Source: Cacconaster sp045642485
GTDB taxonomy: Bacteria; Bacteroidota; Bacteroidia; Bacteroidales; UBA932
Length of the DNA stretch: 35,678 nt
Direction: 5' to 3'
Assembly (NCBI GenBank): GCA_045642485.1
Contig: JAZUIV010000062.1
Location: 1-35,678 of the forward strand
Shown: piece by piece, positions 1 through 9,500 of the stretch
Numbering within the stretch: position 1 is the first letter of the stretch
How the letters are laid out: every line of letters begins with the position of its first letter
The notes under the pieces: generated by a model
Told to the model about the DNA's origin: nothing
The model's input: only the letters and a program-made list of their open reading frames with translations
The model's database searches: none
Position numbers and translations under genes: made by a program

Positions 1-1725
1 TACACGGCCGATGAATGCGACGTTTGCATCAGGTCCGCTGTAGTAGTCGCTGGCATCCCTTGACTCTGCAAATGAGAGGAACTGGAAGCTTTCGCTTTCG
101 TCAGCGAATACCTTACCTGAAGCGGAGAAGCCACGGCCCTGCTCCCAGTTGGAAGTTGTGGAAGCGAGAGCGCCGATTGTATGCTTGCCGAATGTGCGGT
201 CGAAGGAGAGAGTGTTCTCAGTCTTCCATCCGTCATTCCTGTATGTTGATTCGTTGAGGTTGTTTCCGGCTTCGGGCTTACCTACCTCGAGGATACTGGG
301 CTTGAATTCCTTTGATATACCGTTGTTCACATAGTATGAGAAACGGCTGTTGAACTTGAGGCCCTTCACGATGTTGTGGATTTCAAGACCTGTGGTCGTG
401 AAGAGGTTGTTCCAGCGGTTGTAGCGGGTGTTGGAGTCAAGACCGCGGAAGGGGTTGACAACGTCACCGTGGATACCGCCGAAGCTGCCGTACTGACGGA
501 GATATTCGGGATCCTCGCTGGCAGTTCCACCGTAGCCTGTTCCGTCCCAGGAGTAGCGTGATGCACTCTGAGGCATTGCAAGGGCGCGGTAGATTGTACC
601 TGAGTAACCGTTGCTGTCGGTATCTGTACCTTTGCTGTCACCCTGGCGCCAGCTGAGGTCCTCGGTAAGAGTGATGTAATCATTGATTGCAAACTCACCG
701 CGGTAGTTGATACCCATATTCTTGCTGTAGGTGTTGTAGAGAACACCGTCGTTGTTTTCAGCGCTGAATGAGAGACGGTTCTTGGTCTTGTCTGTACCGG
801 CGTTGAGAACTACGTTGTGACGATGGTAGAGAGCTGTGCGGAAGATTTCCTTCAGCCAGTCTGTACGGGTCTCACCTACATAGGGGTTGATGGCTGTGTT
901 CCATCCGTCGGGAGGAGTCTGGCCTGCAGCTGCATATGCGCGGTTGACCATCTCGATCTGCTCCTGAGCGTTGAGGGACTCGATGACGTTGGTTGCCTGG
1001 CGAACGCCGACAAGACCGTCATAGCTTACAGAGACACCCTTGGTACCCTTCTTGGTGGTGACGAGGATAACTCCACCCGCTCCTGACTGTGCACCGTAGA
1101 TAGCTGCTGATGCGGCGTCCTTGAGGACTACGATGCTCTCGATGTCGTTGAGGGAGTTGATGGGAGCTCCGGGGATTCCGTCAACAACCCAGAGAACTGA
1201 GTCACCGTTCTTGGAACCCTGACCACGAATCACGATGGAAGGAGTGCTTGAAGGGTCACCACCGGCTGATGTAACGGTTACACCGGGGATCTGGCCCTGG
1301 AGCATAGCCTGTGTTGAGGTTACAGGGTGAGCGGCCAGCTTTTCAGGAGAAGCGATCACACCGACAGATGCGGAGAGGTGTTTCTTCTTGGTGGCTGCAC
1401 CATAACCGAGGACTACGGACTCCGCAAGGAGTTCTGAGTCTTCCTTCAATACTACGTTCACCACTGAACGGCCGTTCACTGCCACTTCTTCGGTCTGATA
1501 ACCGATGAAGGAAACAACGAGCGTTGCGTTCGCGGGAACTGAAATTGAGTACTTTCCGTCAACGTCGGTGATGGTTCCGTCTGAGGTTCCCTTCACCAGA
1601 ATGCTGGCTCCGATGACGGGGCCTGCATTGTCGCTGACTGTACCCGAAACTTTAACGTTCTGCGCGTTTACGCCTGTGGCGAAAACGAGCACAGTTGCGA
1701 GTAAAGCAAACAGTTTTTGTTTCAT
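1..1725 (-). CDS. SusC-family TonB-dependent outer-membrane receptor, C-terminus beyond window
   Basis: This is the first 575 codons of a SusC/RagA-type receptor, which imports oligosaccharides across the outer membrane with a SusD partner and TonB energy. The reading frame is open to base 1, so about 450 residues including most of the barrel lie outside. It starts MKQKLFALLA with a signal peptide ending near VNAQ. A carboxypeptidase-regulatory-like domain follows (about residues 24-105, with GASILVKGTSDG and SFIGYQTEEV), then the plug (MLQGQIPGV, VIRGQGSKNGDS, VLWVVDGIPGAP, LKDAASAAIYGAQSG). There is no N-terminal STN signalling domain, so ECF sigma/anti-sigma control is unlikely. Its 5' part is nearly identical to the SusC at 6564-9680, while the barrel part diverges. 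The matching SusD would be expected past base 1. Confidence 0.95.
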   Translation of the reverse strand, partial: MKQKLFALLATVLVFATGVNAQNVKVSGTVSDNAGPVIGASILVKGTSDGTITDVDGKYSISVPANATLVVSFIGYQTEEVAVNGRSVVNVVLKEDSELLAESVVLGYGAATKKKHLSASVGVIASPEKLAAHPVTSTQAMLQGQIPGVTVTSAGGDPSSTPSIVIRGQGSKNGDSVLWVVDGIPGAPINSLNDIESIVVLKDAASAAIYGAQSGAGGVILVTTKKGTKGVSVSYDGLVGVRQATNVIESLNAQEQIEMVNRAYAAAGQTPPDGWNTAINPYVGETRTDWLKEIFRTALYHRHNVVLNAGTDKTKNRLSFSAENNDGVLYNTYSKNMGINYRGEFAINDYITLTEDLSWRQGDSKGTDTDSNGYSGTIYRALAMPQSASRYSWDGTGYGGTASEDPEYLRQYGSFGGIHGDVVNPFRGLDSNTRYNRWNNLFTTTGLEIHNIVKGLKFNSRFSYYVNNGISKEFKPSILEVGKPEAGNNLNESTYRNDGWKTENTLSFDRTFGKHTIGALASTTSNWEQGRGFSASGKVFADESESFQFLSFAESRDASDYYSGPDANVAFIGRV

Positions 1726-1917
1726 ATCTTATAAAGTTTTAAGAAAAAAAGTGTATTTGGTTTAAATGTAATACTCATGTTTTACTTTTTCTTGCGAAAA
1801 AGCGGTCAACGAAGTTAATAATAATTTTTCTATTCCTAATACATTTTTGAAAAAAAATGATACAAATTCGTTCAATGGAGGTCTGTTGCAGATCCAGTCA
1901 TCCTTGGTAAGATATGC

Positions 1918-3357
1918 TTACTTGAAGGACAGCGCCTCTGTTTTCAGAGTTTTTTCCACATCGTAGGAATCAAATGGCAATTTTCCTGTTCCAAACTCCG
2001 GTGTATTGTATGATTTCAGCAGATTCTCATAGAATGAAGGCTGCCTCTGGGGCAGGACAAATGCCTTGGAGCAGCTGCCGTCGCTTGCAAAATGCGTAAA
2101 ATACAGCCTTCCATATACGCCGTCATCCCTTTTGGACGCGAAAACAAGCCATCTGGAGTTGCTGGACCAGGAATGATACGTATCCGAATTGCGGGAATTC
2201 GCATTGTCCATCGTTATCATTTTCCCATCTTCAAGGTCCATAAGAATCAAGTCCGCCTCCCTGTGCCATAAAGGGAATGTTCCGAAATCCGCTATGGAGA
2301 AGCAGACGAATCTTCCATCGGGTGAAATCTTCGGATGGCATACGGAATGCCCTTCCACATCTGCATCATAAACGACCTCCGGCTCGTTGCCGATGGTTCC
2401 CGTGGACTGGTCGAAACTGACCCGGCAAAGACTGTATTTAATCTTCTCGATGTTTGAAAGCGTCACCGTGTCCATTTTAGGGGCGCTGCAGTAATATATG
2501 TATTTCCCGTCAGGCGAAAAGGTGGGAAATGTTTCCAGCATATCAGTCCGTGAGAGACAACCGCTCTTTATAAACTCTTTCCTTTCGAGATCCGCTACAT
2601 ACACATCGCTCATCGTGTCAAACACTTCCATCCTGCGAGCAGCATCTGTGTGATACCCGGGGATAATCTTGTTGGAAGAGAACACTATATATCGCTTGTC
2701 GGGAGAAAAACCGAAATAGACGCTGCCGCTTATCATCCCGTCCCCCTTGATGCTCAACTTCTGTAATTTGCCCGAGAGATTGAGAATTGCCCCGCCATCC
2801 TTGCCGCGAACATAGAACATTGACGTGTCCGGGTCTTGCCAGGCATATGCGTGACAGTTCATACATCTGTTGCCTATCACTCTGAAATCGGAAAAGTCAT
2901 CAGTGCTGAAGTCCTCTACACACCGTTGCTGCAGGACAATATTATTATATGCCTCATAATCGGGTTCTATCAGACGGTATGTGATACAGGAATCAATCCG
3001 ATCTTCACTGACCTCCCATACGAAAGGTGCATATTCCTTCCATTTTCCATCGACCTTTGCGCTTACTGTGACGGACAGAGTTGTTCCGACACTTTTGAGC
3101 ATAATATCCCTCCACCTTTTTTCACTGAAAATCGCCTTGCGCCCGCGCCTGCAAATCAAATCCTGTCCGTCAACAGTCACCCGGATGCGAGAGGCCTCCT
3201 CCGTCAGCATAAAATTAAGAGGAGCTATGTTGTAAGGGATGGTTATATCCTTATAGTCAGGGTAAATAGGCGCACTTCCGCACGTTTTGTCCGCTCCGGA
3301 AGGAGAACAGGCCACAGCCCAGACTGCAACCATAAGGAATATCGCTATCTTCTTCAT
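1918..3357 (-). CDS. Lipoprotein with cytochrome-c-type CxxCH motif and TolB/PD40-like beta-propeller (copy 1)
   Basis: A 479-residue predicted lipoprotein with a signal peptide and lipidation Cys near residue 17 (AVACS). An N-terminal beta-rich region carries the family block APIYPDYKDITIPYNIAPLN. A CMNCH motif at residues 165-169 is a canonical CxxCH heme-c attachment site. After it come WD40/PD40-like blades such as FSPDKRYIVFSS, FPTFSPDGKYIYY and HSWSSNSRWLVFASKRDDG. A function is not established. The motif suggests an envelope c-type cytochrome, or else a zinc or structural site. Its start overlaps the stop of the upstream membrane protein by 4 bases (ATGA), which implies translational coupling. 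The protein at 15958-17418 is a clear paralog with the same architecture and the same kind of partner. Confidence 0.85.
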   Translation of the reverse strand: MKKIAIFLMVAVWAVACSPSGADKTCGSAPIYPDYKDITIPYNIAPLNFMLTEEASRIRVTVDGQDLICRRGRKAIFSEKRWRDIMLKSVGTTLSVTVSAKVDGKWKEYAPFVWEVSEDRIDSCITYRLIEPDYEAYNNIVLQQRCVEDFSTDDFSDFRVIGNRCMNCHAYAWQDPDTSMFYVRGKDGGAILNLSGKLQKLSIKGDGMISGSVYFGFSPDKRYIVFSSNKIIPGYHTDAARRMEVFDTMSDVYVADLERKEFIKSGCLSRTDMLETFPTFSPDGKYIYYCSAPKMDTVTLSNIEKIKYSLCRVSFDQSTGTIGNEPEVVYDADVEGHSVCHPKISPDGRFVCFSIADFGTFPLWHREADLILMDLEDGKMITMDNANSRNSDTYHSWSSNSRWLVFASKRDDGVYGRLYFTHFASDGSCSKAFVLPQRQPSFYENLLKSYNTPEFGTGKLPFDSYDVEKTLKTEALSFK

Positions 3358-4817
3358 TGCACAATCCTTTTATACAACGCGGCATCCCTGGGCCCATACT
3401 TTTCATAATCCCGGAGGAACATTCCCTTCTGTTTCGCGATTATATCCGTACACAACAGATAGTCCAGGGCAACCGTATTGTCCTTGTTTGAATCAAGAAG
3501 ACCGCACAATATGGTGTGGCAATTATCCCCCACACGCACTTCGTGAACTTTGTTTTGAAGCGGTCTCTTATGCTCAAGTTCCCGTTTGAACTCCTCTGAA
3601 AAGTTCCCCGGTGTATGTTCGTCAGCCCATTTCCTATAAATGAATGACTTGCGAAGCAACGTCAGATATTTCTCCGCCGCGTCATAGTCCCCACTTATGA
3701 GACCGGTTTCGGCAAGCCGCTTTATGTATCTTGCGCAACGCTTGGTGGGAGAAAAATTGTTGGCGTGCATAAATGCTCGCTCAGCATATGTCATATCACC
3801 TATAAGATAATACAGTTCCCCCGCCATTGCGATGGTGAAAAGGTTCGACTTCGAATCAAGATGGATGAACGTCCCGAGGAACGGTTTTTTCATGTTGAGC
3901 AACTTGTCAGGAAGGATTCCCAAATGTGCGGCACTTGCGGAGTAGTAGAATGACATTTCCGGAATTTTGGCATTGCCGCTATGTTCGTACAGATTGATTA
4001 TGCCTCTGTGATTTCCTCTGGCATATTCGATGTCATAGGTCAGCAGAGCCTCAACACCACGGGCTTTTCCTGCATCCACCCATTTGCCCAGGCCAGGGTA
4101 AAGAAGAACTTTTGCCGCATCCATACGATAATGTCCACATAACATCCCGCCTGTGCACAGGGCAATCAGCACGGTCATAATCACTCCTGAAGGGACACGC
4201 CGCAAAATTATGGAGGCAAGCAATTCCAGGAGAAGGAACGCAAGCGCACCATATCCGAAGCACCACCAGCAAAGAAATGCGGAGAAGGCACACATCAATG
4301 CATAAAAGATATGGGCTGAAATTGTTTTGCAAACAATGGCGGCCGTCAATCTTCGAAATGCAAGCCAAAAAAGCAGACCTCCGCCAAAAGCATATAAAGT
4401 AGCAAGCATGGAATTCTCATACAGAAACAACCTGGCTTCAACAGCCGTGACAGCCACTGCGACGGAGAGCGCCACCCATCCCGAAATCGCAGCACCCGCA
4501 TTCTCAAGTACCCTATGTATGGCGGATGCTATCACCAATCCGAATATAAGGAGCGAAACAGTCAGAACTGCAGGACCTGCATAATCATAACAATAGAATT
4601 GCTGCGCCCATTCTCCCGCCATACAGGCAAGCCAGGCGGGATGTCTGAAATACGCCGACAGGCAGACGGTGTCAGGTATGAACAACTGATTCTGACCTAT
4701 GAAGAGAAAGTGATATCTGAAGTGTATCTGAAAGAACAGGAAGCAAACAATCCCTCCTACAAGTACAAGGAAGACTCCCGCCAACTTCAGAGGACTTATA
4801 TTTTTGTTTTTCACCAT
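3354..4817 (-). CDS. DUF6057-like polytopic membrane protein with C-terminal helical-repeat domain (copy 1)
   Basis: A 487-residue protein. The N-terminal half is strongly hydrophobic with roughly eight transmembrane segments (first one about residues 9-25, GVFLVLVGGIVCFLFF). The C-terminal half is soluble and TPR-like (RLAETGLISGDYDAAEKYLT, FIYRKWADEH). From memory it resembles the uncharacterised Bacteroidota family called DUF6057; no function is known. The ATG at 4817 is chosen because the in-frame TTG at 4844 lies inside a perfect -7 promoter element. The gene is coupled by ATGA to the CxxCH lipoprotein downstream. The paralog at 14265-15977 keeps FRYH/YRYH near the N-terminus, the QFYxYxxAG motif and the RLAETxLxxGDY repeat. 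It is probably an inner-membrane partner of the lipoprotein. Confidence 0.8.
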   Translation of the reverse strand: MVKNKNISPLKLAGVFLVLVGGIVCFLFFQIHFRYHFLFIGQNQLFIPDTVCLSAYFRHPAWLACMAGEWAQQFYCYDYAGPAVLTVSLLIFGLVIASAIHRVLENAGAAISGWVALSVAVAVTAVEARLFLYENSMLATLYAFGGGLLFWLAFRRLTAAIVCKTISAHIFYALMCAFSAFLCWWCFGYGALAFLLLELLASIILRRVPSGVIMTVLIALCTGGMLCGHYRMDAAKVLLYPGLGKWVDAGKARGVEALLTYDIEYARGNHRGIINLYEHSGNAKIPEMSFYYSASAAHLGILPDKLLNMKKPFLGTFIHLDSKSNLFTIAMAGELYYLIGDMTYAERAFMHANNFSPTKRCARYIKRLAETGLISGDYDAAEKYLTLLRKSFIYRKWADEHTPGNFSEEFKRELEHKRPLQNKVHEVRVGDNCHTILCGLLDSNKDNTVALDYLLCTDIIAKQKGMFLRDYEKYGPRDAALYKRIVQ

Positions 4818-4841
4818 TCGGACAATCAAATTGCACTGGTA

Positions 4842-4849
4842 CAAATATA
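4842..4849 (-). promoter_or_regulatory. Bacteroidota -7 promoter element for the DUF6057-like/CxxCH cassette, copy 1
   Basis: The minus strand reads TATATTTG, a perfect match to TAnnTTTG, 24 bases upstream of the ATG at 4817. It sits just downstream of the 4854-4887 hairpin. No clear -33 TTTG is seen, because the hairpin occupies that position. This suggests transcription independent of the upstream susCD. Confidence 0.6.
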
Positions 4850-4853
4850 TACA

Positions 4854-4887
4854 ATTAAAGCGGAATGTGCGAACATTCCGCTTTAAT
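4854..4887 (-). terminator. Perfect 15-bp hairpin after susD
   Basis: ATTAAAGCGGAATGT and ACATTCCGCTTTAAT form a perfect 15-bp inverted repeat with the 4-base loop GCGA, starting 18 bases after the susD stop codon. AT-rich sequence follows on the minus strand. It probably ends susCD transcription, or attenuates it and stabilises the mRNA 3' end, before the next gene's own promoter. Confidence 0.75.
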
Positions 4888-4904
4888 AAAGGTATCAGAA
4901 TCTA

Positions 4905-6554
4905 TCAATATCCAGAGTTCTGCTTAAGAGCCCCGTTTGAATTGGTGATCTCGGTGGTAGGATAAGGCATGGCAAACTTGTAGTCGGCCCATTTCTTGGA
5001 AGCAGACTGATAGAGAACGAACGGCTCCGTAGAAGTGTGCTCATAAACCCCGTCTTCATTCAGAGTGTATATCCACGCTTTGGGATGTCCTTCAAGTTCG
5101 GTGACAGCCAGATTGTTGATGGTCGGGGAGACTTTCTTGTACTCCGAACGTGCCCAGCGCTTAATCTCGTGGAACCAGCTTCCGCCTTCGAATGCCAATT
5201 CACAGAAACGCTCGTGGTAGAGGCCTTCCCAGGCATCACCGGTCCAGTTTGCAAGGCCTGAACGGTTGCGCACTGCATTGATGTCATTGAGGGCTTTGCC
5301 CTGATCTCCCTGATTCAAATAGGCTTCCGCCCTGTAAAGCAGACAATCTGCAAAACGGACAAAGTGGTACATCATATTGATGCGGCAGTCGGTGTAATAC
5401 TGCCCCATCGCACCTGAGTGCTTGAAGGAATTGGTCCACTTGTTGATAAAGAAGCCCGTGGTGCTTTGGTCACCGTATTGAGGCATAACCACGCAACTTT
5501 CATCTCCGAAATCCGCAGTCTCACCCACAGTAAGGATTGACCTCTTGAGACGGTCATTGCCCTGGCCGTCGGCAAGCATAGCCTCATAAAGGTCTGCCGA
5601 TGCGTTGAACTCTCCCCATCCGTCGAAATATCCGAGCATATCCGATGCTATGCAGACTTCCTCGAACCAGATACCTCCACCATTGCCGTATCCGGTGCAG
5701 GCATATCCCCAGCAGTATTCATCTGAGAAGAATTCTGAAGGTTCCTCGGTAAAGAGTTCCTCGTAAGTGTCGGTAAGTTTTCTACCCATACTCTCAAGCT
5801 GATTTACGCTGTTGATGACTTCCGTCCATTTGCTGTTATCGAATGTTGCCCAGTAAGTGTATATACGGCTCATCATTGCGATTGCCGATTCCTTGCAGGC
5901 GCGTCCGCGATTGCTGGAATCATATTCCTTGACTGAAGGAAGGTAACTTTCAGCAGCCTTGAAATCTTCAATCATAAGTGAATAGTTATCCATCACCGTA
6001 GCCTGCTGTGGAGGTATTGAATAATCATACTCACCTTCAATTGTCTCATATTTGATGAAAGGGACACCCAATTCGGGAGCACCGTAACGGAGAGCTGCCA
6101 GGTAGTGCCAGAAGCCCCTCATAAAGTAAGCTTCGCCCAAGCTTCTCTTCTCAATGGCAGTAAGCTCAGTCGTTTCCTGTTTCTTCAGAAGTTGTGATAC
6201 CACCCAGTTGGAGGCTGCGATATACTCGTATGTAAGATTGAAATAATCGGGGAGAGTACAACGGTCTCCTGAGAACTCAAGGTTGAAGTGGTTGAACCAA
6301 CCGGAGCAGTCACCGGAACGGACACCTACGAGTTGGTTGGTGATACATTCATCCCAATGGATATCCTGAGAGCAGAGATACTCGTCACCAAGATATTGGT
6401 AGAGATGATCCACGGCATCAATGGCCTGCTGGTCGTTCTGGAAATATGTATCAGTGGTGTACAATCCCTGAGGTTTGACATCAAGGAAATCAGTACACCC
6501 CGTCACGCTGAACAAAGTGAATATTGCGACAGCAATTATCGTTATCTTTTTCAT
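4905..6554 (-). CDS. SusD/RagB-family glycan-binding lipoprotein
   Basis: A 549-residue surface lipoprotein that caps its SusC channel and binds the oligosaccharide before import. It has a signal peptide with lipidation Cys near residue 20 (SVTGCTDFLDVKPQG), the typical SusD start after the lipobox. Helical TPR-like segments follow (SLGEAYFMRGFWHYLAALRY, CLLYRAEAYLNQGDQGKALN, INAVRNRSGL). The C-terminal ERFCELAFEGGSWFHEIKRW motif is diagnostic of the family. It starts 9 bases after the SusC stop, so the two are co-transcribed. The ligand cannot be read from the sequence; neighbouring enzymes suggest an alpha-linked, possibly phosphate-substituted glycan. Confidence 0.95.
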   Translation of the reverse strand: MKKITIIAVAIFTLFSVTGCTDFLDVKPQGLYTTDTYFQNDQQAIDAVDHLYQYLGDEYLCSQDIHWDECITNQLVGVRSGDCSGWFNHFNLEFSGDRCTLPDYFNLTYEYIAASNWVVSQLLKKQETTELTAIEKRSLGEAYFMRGFWHYLAALRYGAPELGVPFIKYETIEGEYDYSIPPQQATVMDNYSLMIEDFKAAESYLPSVKEYDSSNRGRACKESAIAMMSRIYTYWATFDNSKWTEVINSVNQLESMGRKLTDTYEELFTEEPSEFFSDEYCWGYACTGYGNGGGIWFEEVCIASDMLGYFDGWGEFNASADLYEAMLADGQGNDRLKRSILTVGETADFGDESCVVMPQYGDQSTTGFFINKWTNSFKHSGAMGQYYTDCRINMMYHFVRFADCLLYRAEAYLNQGDQGKALNDINAVRNRSGLANWTGDAWEGLYHERFCELAFEGGSWFHEIKRWARSEYKKVSPTINNLAVTELEGHPKAWIYTLNEDGVYEHTSTEPFVLYQSASKKWADYKFAMPYPTTEITNSNGALKQNSGY

Positions 6555-6563
6555 ATCAATTCT

Positions 6564-9500
6564 TTAGTATGTGAGTTTAATACCGAATGAGAATACTCTT
6601 GAAATAGGATATCTCAGGAAGTCGTTCTGTCCGCACTCAGGATCCATACCTGTGTACTTTGTAAACGTAAAGAGGTTCTCTCCTGAAAAATAGACGAGCA
6701 GGGAACTGTTACGCTCTCCAAAATGATGAGCCTTGCGTATCGCACTGGTAAGGTCATATGAGAGTGACACATTCTTGATACGGAGATATGAAGCGTCTTC
6801 AAGATACCAGCTGGAACCTGTCATAAAGTTGCTGTTGTTGTCAAGCGCACTGATGCGGGGGATATTTGAACTCTTGTCGAATGACCAGGAATCATAGATG
6901 TCAACCGAACGGTTGTGGACCTTGCTTGACATACCGGCATAAGCCATCTTGCCGAGCTGGAGAGCCTGCGCCCCAGCGACGCCCTGGAGCATTGCACTGA
7001 ATGACAGATTCTTCCAGGTGAAGCCAAGATTGAAGGCATATGTCAAGTCTGGGACTGAACTTCCAAAGAGCTGGCGGTCACCGGCATCAATCTTGCCGTC
7101 GCCGTTGAAATCTTCGAACTTGAGGTCACCGCCTACAGCGTTCGGCTGGATACGATTACCGTTCTTGTCAACGTATGCCGCAGCTTCAGCATCGCTCTGG
7201 AAAAGACCGAGACACTTGATGATATAAATCTGGTTGAGCTCGCCGCCCTCTTCAGTACGGTTGTAGAAGCGGACATCGCGATACTGGAATGAATTCTCCC
7301 ATACAGCCGCATTGCCATCTGCATCAGTGACACCGATGTTGAGAACCTTGTTCTTGTTGTACGCGGCATTGCCGTTGACGTAGTATGAGAAATCACCCAC
7401 TTTGTCTGACCATCCGAGAGAGAGTTCGACACCCTTGTTCTGAATCTCACCGAGGTTGATGGTCATCGCGCTCACTCCGATTGTGTGGGGCCAGTTCATC
7501 TTCTGTTCCTGGATAAGATTGTAGGTGCGTTTGTTGTAGAAGTCAACGCCAAGATTGAGACGGTCGTTGAAGAATCCGGCATCAAGACCGAAGTCCAATT
7601 GCTCGGAAGTTTCCCAGGTAAGGTTGGGGTTCAGAGCCTTGCCATTCCATATATGTGCTCCAAACGGCGTTGTGGTCTCTGTACCATAGATTGCAATCTT
7701 GCCATCTGATCCGCTGTTGAGAGTGGAGGACTTGTAGTTTCTGGGAACTGAGCCGAGGTTACCTATACGGCCCCAGGAAGCACGGAGCTTAAGGAATGAA
7801 ACAGCCGCATTTTTGGGGAAGAAAGGTTCGCTTGAGATTTTCCACGCACCTGTCACGGCGGGGAAATTGCCACCGTTGTTGTCCTTGGGAAGACGCCCTG
7901 CCATATCGCGGCGGAACGAGCCGGTCACGAAATAACGGTCATCGTAACTGTATGAAACACGGCCTATGAAAGCCACGTTTGCGTCGTCACCGGTGTACCA
8001 GTCATCCACCTCGGGGGTAGAGTTGGAGTATTTGAGATACTGAAGAGTTTCTGACTCATCCTCGAAATACTTTCTGCTGATGCTGTTGCCCCTTGAGTTG
8101 TAACTGTCCGCGGTTGCGGCAAGAAGAGCTCCTACAGTGTGCTTACCGAAAGTGCGGTCGTAAGTGAGAGTGTTCTCAGTCTTCCATCCATTGTCCTTGT
8201 ATGAAGACTCATAAAGTTCATTGATGGGGTTGGGACTGCCGCACTCTGTACGTTTGGGTGTGAATCTCTTATAGTGCTGCTGGTTTGTGTAATATGTGAA
8301 ACGGCTGTTGAACTTGAGGCCCTTCACAATGTTGCCGATTTCGATGCCGGCGGTGGTGAACAACTTGCTGTTGCCGTCATAGATATTGTCGGCCAGCAAC
8401 TGGCGGAGAGGATTGACGACAATACCGTGGATTCCTGAGAAACTGCCGTATTTGGCAATGTACTCGGGGTCTTCAGTGGTGGTACCGCCGAAGCCTGTTC
8501 CGGTATAATAGTATTTGTCTGCACTTGAAGGCATCTGGAGAGCATTCACGATGACTCCGTCGGTACCGGCATCAGTATTGGCGCCACGTCCGTCGGATGT
8601 GCTCCAGTTAAGGTCAGCGGTAAACTTGAAATACTTGTTTACCTGCATTTCACCACGGTAGTTGACACCAACCTTCTTTTTGTATGTGCCAACCAGAACA
8701 CCCTGGTTGTCTTCGAATGCAATGCTGATAAGGTTCTTCGACTTATCCGTTCCTGCATTGAAAGAGAGATTATGGCGATGATACAGAGCGGTCCGGAATA
8801 TCTCGTCCATCCAGTTGGTACGGGTTGTGCCGATATAAGGGTTCTTTGAAACATCCCATCCGTCGGGCAAAGCCAAACCTGCATTCTGATATGCAAGTTT
8901 TGTGATTTCAAGTTGCTGCTCCGCGTTAAGAGGCTGGAGGACATTGGATGCCTGGCGAACACCGACAAGACCGTCATAACTTACGGAAACGCCCTTGGTA
9001 CCTTTCTTCGTAGTTACGAGGATAACTCCGCCTGCTCCTGACTGCGCACCGTAGATAGCTGCAGACGCAGCGTCCTTGAGAACTACGATACTCTCGATGT
9101 CAGAAAGTGAGTTGATGGGAGCTCCGGGGATTCCGTCAACAACCCAAAGAACTGAGTCACCGTTCTTGGAACCCTGTCCACGAATCACCATTGAGGGTGT
9201 GCTGGTAGGGTCTCCGCCCTGCGCCGTGATGGTAACACCGGGAATCTGTCCCTGGAGCATTGACTCCGTAGATGTCACCGGGTGTGCTGCAAGAGCCTGA
9301 GGGTCTGCAACAACACCGACTGCGGCGGAGAGGTCCTTCTTCTTGGTTGCGACACCATAACCGAGGACTACGGACTCTGCGAGGAGTTCTGAGTCTTCCT
9401 TCAAGAGAACGTTCACTACTGAACGGCTTCCCACTGCAACCTCCTCAGTCTGATAACCGATGAAGGAAACAACGAGAGTGGCGTTTGCAGGAACTGAAAT

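Noticed and set aside
1726..1917. Promoter for the truncated SusC
   Set aside because: Only one-mismatch -7 candidates (for example minus-strand TACATTTA at 1763-1770) without a spaced -33 were found, so none is called.
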